Position numbers and translations under genes: made by a program. From a virus, in IMG/VR virus record IMGVR_UViG_3300020125_000164, positions 1-23,440 of that record: a DNA stretch of 23,440 nt. One strand, written 5' to 3'. The stretch's first letter is position 1, and each line of letters begins with the position of its first letter. Shown here piece after piece: positions 20,585-23,440 of this stretch. Below the pieces are notes generated by a model. The model saw only the letters and a program-made list of their open reading frames with translations. It made no database searches and was not told the origin of the DNA.

Positions 20585-21193
20585 ATGAGGGACGACCTAG
20601 AACGCCTGACCGCCGACGGCCTCCGCCGCGCGGAAGAGCGCGCAAAGGGCAAGTCTGCGGGCTGGTATGAGCTATGCCGTCGCGGCTACCTGCCGGCCGA
20701 GATCGCGGTGCATGCCGATCCTCTCGTGTTCGCCACCGATGTTAGCCAACGGGTGCGGCAGTACGCGGAGCGCTACCAGCTTGCCGTGCCCGTCTCCTGC
20801 GCCACGAAGCGCGTGCATAGCGTTCGGGCCGCCCCCGAGGACTGGCGCGCCGCCTTCCGTTCGACCGTCATGCGCACGGGCATGTGCCTCGCCCTCACGC
20901 AGCCGATGCTAGAGTTCCTCTGCGCCACGGCCGACGGAGTGGTTTGGGATCGCGGCATTCACGGCGCCACGAGCCTGGCGAAGCCGGACAACTTCATCGT
21001 CACCGGCGCCGCGCTAGAGAAACGCGGCCTGATCCGTCGCCGGCCGCCGGCTCGATCAACCGACGATGATGACATCCGCGCCAGCGTGTGGGAGACGACA
21101 GAGGCGGGAGAGGCTGTTGTAGCACTGCTCAAGAGCGTAGGAGTGTTCGTCGAGGCGGACGCTGCGATTGAGAAGCGCGGAGGTACGGCGTGA
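20585..21193 (+). CDS. winged-helix-like conserved phage protein (202 aa)
   Basis: ATG immediately after the ParB-like stop. The C-terminal 90 residues (FLCATADGVVWDRGIHG, ALEKRGLIRRRP, TTEAGEAVVALL) have the look of a winged-helix fold used in small phage regulators. The N-terminal part is helical, with SAGWYELCRRGYLPAE and VRQYAERYQLAVPV. It is a second candidate DNA-binding regulator in this operon. No catalytic motif. Confidence 0.72.
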   Translation: MRDDLERLTADGLRRAEERAKGKSAGWYELCRRGYLPAEIAVHADPLVFATDVSQRVRQYAERYQLAVPVSCATKRVHSVRAAPEDWRAAFRSTVMRTGMCLALTQPMLEFLCATADGVVWDRGIHGATSLAKPDNFIVTGAALEKRGLIRRRPPARSTDDDDIRASVWETTEAGEAVVALLKSVGVFVEADAAIEKRGGTA

Positions 21194-21432
21194 GACCCGC
21201 GCTCCGCCGCCTCCGCTGGCGCTCCCGTCGCGCTCGCCGGCGCTTCGCTCTCCGCCGCGGATGGATCGCTAGCGCCTATAATCCCGTCTTCTACTGGCCG
21301 ATGATCTACGGGGTTACGATCGCCTGGTGGGACGCAACGCTGTTCAACCGCGATCTAGAGGCGAGCATGGCGGCGTCGCGTGCGGCGCTCACCGAGTGGC
21401 AGGAAGCAATCACTGCCCTGATGGACGCGTGA
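21190..21432 (+). CDS. basic membrane-associated protein (80 aa)
   Basis: GTG start overlapping the previous stop (GTGA). The N-terminus is extremely Arg-rich (RRLRWRSRRARRRFALRR). It is followed by a hydrophobic aromatic stretch (NPVFYWPMIYGVTIAWWDA) that could be one membrane span, then a helical tail. By the positive-inside rule the N-terminus stays in the cytosol. Function unknown. Confidence 0.65.
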   Translation: MRPALRRLRWRSRRARRRFALRRGWIASAYNPVFYWPMIYGVTIAWWDATLFNRDLEASMAASRAALTEWQEAITALMDA

Positions 21433-21434
21433 CC

Positions 21435-21710
21435 ATGAGCCACTCAGCCATCCGAATCACCGGCGCCGCCGATCCATCCGTGAACGGCGACTACTACCGG
21501 GGCCGGAAGTGGGCCGCCTCACCCTGGCGAGACGCCCTCCAAGTCGCGAGCGCGCCGGTTTACGGGCTCGGCGCCCTGCTCATCGGGATCTGCGCGGAGC
21601 CGGTCACCAGCGCTCACCTCGGCCCCGGCGCAGTCGCCATCTACGCGGTCGCCGCCGGTGCCTATGTCGTCGGTGCCGGGGTGCTTGTGGCTCGTATCCT
21701 TCTGCGATGA
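21435..21710 (+). CDS. membrane protein, two predicted spans (91 aa)
   Basis: ATG 21435, two bases after the previous stop, with no strong ribosome site. Hydrophobic segments APVYGLGALLIGICAEPV and AVAIYAVAAGAYVVGAGVLV predict two transmembrane helices; the first 30 residues are soluble. The frame open from 21327 is a shadow. The stop overlaps the next start (ATGA). A holin-like role cannot be shown. Confidence 0.72.
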   Translation: MSHSAIRITGAADPSVNGDYYRGRKWAASPWRDALQVASAPVYGLGALLIGICAEPVTSAHLGPGAVAIYAVAAGAYVVGAGVLVARILLR

Positions 21711-22120
21711 GCTACGCCGGCAAGCTCCGGGGCATGCTCTCGGATATAGAGCCCGTCAACCCCTCCACGGCGCAGGGACCAATACCGGAGCACCTGATGC
21801 CGGGGCGGAAGGTGGCGCCAGCTATCGCCACACGGCCGAAGCGCCCAAAGCTGGCGCCCGATCCATTGCCGCCGCTCACAATCGTGCAGCAAGTCATGGC
21901 CTCGCTCGGGGAGGCGGTCGAGACGATCCCGATGGCGGACCCCGAGCCCGATCCGCCAGAGTTTACGCCGTCCGCCGTCGCCCCAGAGACCCCGGCCGAG
22001 CGCCTAGCCCGCCTCCGCCGCGAGCACGAGGCCGCACGGGCAAGTCCGGGGCGGCGTGGACCGCAAAGAGCGGGAGAGGCTAGCCAAGCGCGCCGCAGAG
22101 GCCATCCGTCGCGCCCGTAG
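21707..22120 (+). CDS. proline-rich hypothetical protein (137 aa)
   Basis: ATG in ATGA overlap. The product starts MSYAGKLRGMLSDIEPVNPS. A middle with many prolines (PKLAPDPLPPLTIVQQVM, then MADPEPDPPEFTPSAVAPET) is probably disordered. A helical RLARLRREHEAARA ends the credible part. The last 25 residues overlap the next gene by 65 bases and look less coding, so the true C-terminus may be a relic. Confidence 0.65.
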   Translation: MSYAGKLRGMLSDIEPVNPSTAQGPIPEHLMPGRKVAPAIATRPKRPKLAPDPLPPLTIVQQVMASLGEAVETIPMADPEPDPPEFTPSAVAPETPAERLARLRREHEAARASPGRRGPQRAGEASQARRRGHPSRP

Positions 22121-22286
22121 GGCCGCAGGGGACACGGAACGGCTGAAGCCGTGGGCCGTGGTTGGGCCGGTGGTGGAGCGGCCTGCGTGCCCTAGCGGAT
22201 GCGCGTTGGCGCCAGAGAGGAGAGGGAAGCGCCGGGGCCGGAACCGCTGGCATTGTCCCGGCTGCTTACGGAACTGGCAGGCATGA
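22056..22286 (+). CDS. small zinc-ribbon-like protein (76 aa)
   Basis: GTG start at 22056, inside the previous gene's tail; the frame's third-position GC is high from there on. The N-terminal half is a basic helix (RKERERLAKRAAEAIRRARR). The C-terminal half has CPSGC and, about 20 residues on, WHCPGCLRNW, two knuckles of a C-X3-C / C-X2-C ribbon. It could bind RNA or DNA. The stop overlaps the following ATG. Confidence 0.72.
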   Translation: MDRKERERLAKRAAEAIRRARRAAGDTERLKPWAVVGPVVERPACPSGCALAPERRGKRRGRNRWHCPGCLRNWQA

Positions 22287-22627
22287 ATATCATCGTCTGC
22301 GGCGGCCGAGAGGAACAACTCACGGAAGAGAGAGGCCGCGCGCTCGCGGATGCTCTCTGGCAGTTCAACGATGGCCGCTTGACGCTCTTCCTCGGCGGTG
22401 CCCGCGGGATCGACACCGACGTAGAGCGGTGGAGCGTCCCGATGGGCTACCCGTTCCGGCGGTTCCACGCGGATTGGGAGGCGCATGGACGCGCGGCAGG
22501 GCCGATCCGCAACGCCGAGATGGCTAAGGATGCGGATGCCGTGATCGCCTTCCCAGGTGGCAACGGTACGGCGGACATGATCCGGCGGGCGGAGCGCAAG
22601 GGGATTCCGGTCGTGCGGTTGGAGTGA
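22283..22627 (+). CDS. DUF2493 / YspA-type SLOG protein (114 aa)
   Basis: ATG in ATGA overlap. The Rossmann-like SLOG fold is clear from MNIIVCGGREEQLTEE, LFLGGARGIDTD (GGARGID at 38-44), AGPIRNAEMA (R76-N77) and VIAFPGGNGTADMI. Known DUF2493 proteins are thought to bind nucleotides or ADP-ribose-like ligands, and SLOG relatives occur in nucleotide-signalling defence. Here it ends the P8 operon, just before the convergent tRNA genes. The exact ligand is unknown. Confidence 0.88.
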   Translation: MNIIVCGGREEQLTEERGRALADALWQFNDGRLTLFLGGARGIDTDVERWSVPMGYPFRRFHADWEAHGRAAGPIRNAEMAKDADAVIAFPGGNGTADMIRRAERKGIPVVRLE

Positions 22628-22638
22628 GCGGAGAGGAA

Positions 22639-22716
22639 TGGTCGGGGCGGCACGATTTGAACGTGCGGCCTCTCGGTCCCAGGCCGAGAGCTCTATCCAG
22701 GCTGAGCTACGCCCCG
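22639..22716 (-). tRNA. tRNA-Pro (anticodon UGG) with C33
   Basis: 78 nt including encoded CCA. All arms pair: acceptor CGGGGCG/CGCCCCG with C1-G72 and A73 (proline identity), D-stem GCUC/GAGC, T-arm GCACG-UUCAAAU-CGUGC. The anticodon stem CUCGG/CCGAG encloses loop CCUGGGA, which sets the anticodon as UGG but puts C at position 33, where U is nearly universal. Confidence 0.85.
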
Positions 22717-22719
22717 AAA

Positions 22720-22794
22720 TGGAGCCGGCTACGAGAGTCGAACTCGCTTCGGCCACCTTACAAGGATGGCGCCCCTCCGCAGGGCCTCGCCGGC
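22720..22794 (-). tRNA. tRNA-Thr (anticodon UGU), divergent D-arm
   Basis: 75 nt with encoded CCA and U73. Acceptor GCCGGCG/AGCCGGC (the seventh pair is a G-A mismatch). Anticodon stem CCAUC/GGUGG holds loop CUUGUAA (anticodon UGU). T-arm GCGAG-UUCGACU-CUCGU. The D-region lacks the usual U8 and A14, so it is partly degenerate. Confidence 0.8.
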
Positions 22795-22797
22795 TTG

Positions 22798-22875
22798 TGG
22801 TTGCGGCGGCCCGATTCGAACGGGCGACCTGTGCGTTATGAGCGCACCGAGCTTCCATGACTGCTCTACGCCGCG
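22798..22875 (-). tRNA. initiator tRNA-fMet (anticodon CAU)
   Basis: 78 nt with encoded CCA. Initiator hallmarks: C1-A72 mismatch, A11-U24 in the D-stem GAGC/GCUC, anticodon loop CUCAUAA flanked by three G-C pairs (GCG/CGC instead of the usual GGG/CCC), and A73. T-arm GCCCG-UUCGAAU-CGGGC. First of three tRNAs on the minus strand. Confidence 0.88.
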
Positions 22876-22881
22876 GAGGAG

Positions 22882-22887
22882 AGTATA
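22882..22887 (-). promoter_or_regulatory. possible -10 of the tRNA cluster
   Basis: TATACT on the minus strand ends 7 bases before the 5' end of tRNA-fMet, so transcription could begin at the mature tRNA end. No convincing -35 at 16-18 bases. The P7 palindrome is centred about 46 bases upstream of that start. Confidence 0.4.
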
Positions 22888-22898
22888 GCGCATCGCCG

Positions 22899-22927
22899 TT
22901 GATTCCGGGACGGCACCATGCTATGGT
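22899..22927 (+). promoter_or_regulatory. promoter P7 with palindromic operator
   Basis: TTGATT (22899-22904), 17-base spacer, TATGGT (22922-22927); palindrome 22915-22927. It drives the RNA ligase with a leader of about 42 bases. It sits between the divergent ligase gene and tRNA cluster. Confidence 0.82.
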
Positions 22928-22975
22928 GTCTTTGGCTGAACCGGCCGATCCTTGCCCTAGATTCGGAGGAACCAA

Positions 22976-23440
22976 ATGGCTGATGACTTCTCTTACGATC
23001 TCCTGCCGGGTTTGGTGGACGAAGGTCTGCTCACGATGCGCGAGCACCCGGAAGAGCCGGGATTGCAGATCTACAACTACACGGCTCGCTGCGCCTATGA
23101 AGATGCCTGGACACCAGAGACGCTCGCCTGCCGCGGTCTGATCCTGGATTCTTACGGGAACATCGTCGCGCGGCCGTTCCGTAAGTTCTTCAATCTCTCC
23201 CAGCACCTCCCCGAGTCCTCACCGCTCCCGCGCTTACCGATCGGCGATCCGTTCCTCGCCTACGAGAAGCTAGATGGCTCGCTCGGCATCAGCTACCGCA
23301 TGGGCTATGAGGTGCGCATCGCAACCCGTGGCTCGTTCGATAGCGAGCAGGCGCGATGGGCGACCGCCTGGTGGCGGCGCTTCGGTTCCGAGATCCCCGA
23401 CGGACAGACATGGCTTTTCGAGATCATCTATCCGGGTAAC
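22976..23440 (+). CDS. T4 Rnl1-like RNA ligase, truncated by the window edge
   Basis: 155 codons visible, with the frame open to the window edge. ATG follows CGGAGGA by 5 bases. The nucleotidyltransferase core is clear: CRGLILDSYGNIVARPFRKF, the adenylation motif YEKLDGS with K98, and the downstream motif TWLFEIIYPGN. ATP-dependent RNA ligases of this type rejoin broken RNA; in T4, with a kinase/phosphatase, they repair tRNA cut by the anticodon nuclease PrrC. Its place next to phage tRNAs fits tRNA repair, but no kinase partner is in view. Confidence 0.9.
   Translation, partial: MADDFSYDLLPGLVDEGLLTMREHPEEPGLQIYNYTARCAYEDAWTPETLACRGLILDSYGNIVARPFRKFFNLSQHLPESSPLPRLPIGDPFLAYEKLDGSLGISYRMGYEVRIATRGSFDSEQARWATAWWRRFGSEIPDGQTWLFEIIYPGN

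Noticed and set aside
22638-22860. Small plus-strand ORFs over the tRNA genes
   Set aside because: They are the complement of well-paired tRNA structures and start at random ATG/GTG without conserved context.
22004-23206. A 400-codon open frame on the minus strand
   Set aside because: It runs antisense through five genes and the three tRNAs; its residues are Arg/Ser-rich and non-protein-like, typical of a high-GC shadow.

Overview
The window looks like the early/accessory region of an uncultured tailed-phage genome, or a close phage-derived element, from a high-GC bacterial host. The evidence is the packing: about 50 mostly small genes that overlap by 1 to 4 bases (ATGA, GTGA, TGATG or TAGTG junctions), families seen mainly in phages, three tRNAs beside an RNA ligase, and no housekeeping genes. 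No structural, packaging, integrase or replication-initiation gene is visible, so the host and lifestyle cannot be fixed. GC content is high throughout by eye, with a visibly more AT-rich patch inside the helicase gene.

Layout. From 6108 down to 1 all genes are on the minus strand. From 6171 to 22627 all are on the plus strand. Three tRNA genes (Pro, Thr and an initiator-type Met) then lie on the minus strand at 22639-22875, and a plus-strand RNA ligase runs off the right edge. The left arm holds a Cas4-like 4Fe-4S nuclease, a second PD-(D/E)XK-like nuclease, a secreted-looking 12-cysteine protein, and several small zinc-ribbon and single-span membrane proteins. The right arm starts with unknown genes plus a UmuD-prime-like protein (6343-10979). 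A block of small hypotheticals with an ASCH-like protein follows (11012-14041). Next come a SNF2-like helicase, an HNH-AP2 homing endonuclease, a DNA methyltransferase and a DUF1937 protein (14084-17743). The last block contains a ParB-like protein, a winged-helix protein and a DUF2493/SLOG protein (17776-22627).

The main discovery is a regulatory network. Seven sigma70-type promoters (P1-P7) carry the same palindrome, best form GCACCATGCTATGGTGC, lying on the -10 element. Together with one palindrome-free promoter (P8), they cut the window into its operons. Wherever a same-strand gene lies upstream (P1, P2, P5, P6, P8), its TGA stop codon sits inside the TTGAC of the -35 hexamer. P3 and P5 place an ATG 8 bases after the -10, which implies leaderless mRNAs. 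P8 does the same for a 16-codon leader ORF. The palindrome-free promoter P8 drives the operon encoding the ParB-like protein. That protein is a reasonable candidate for the palindrome-binding regulator, by analogy with KorB of plasmid RK2; this is inference.

The right edge may be a translation-support module: three tRNAs reading AUG (start), CCA and ACA, and an RNA ligase of the kind that reseals cleaved tRNA. The ligase promoter P7 carries the palindrome.
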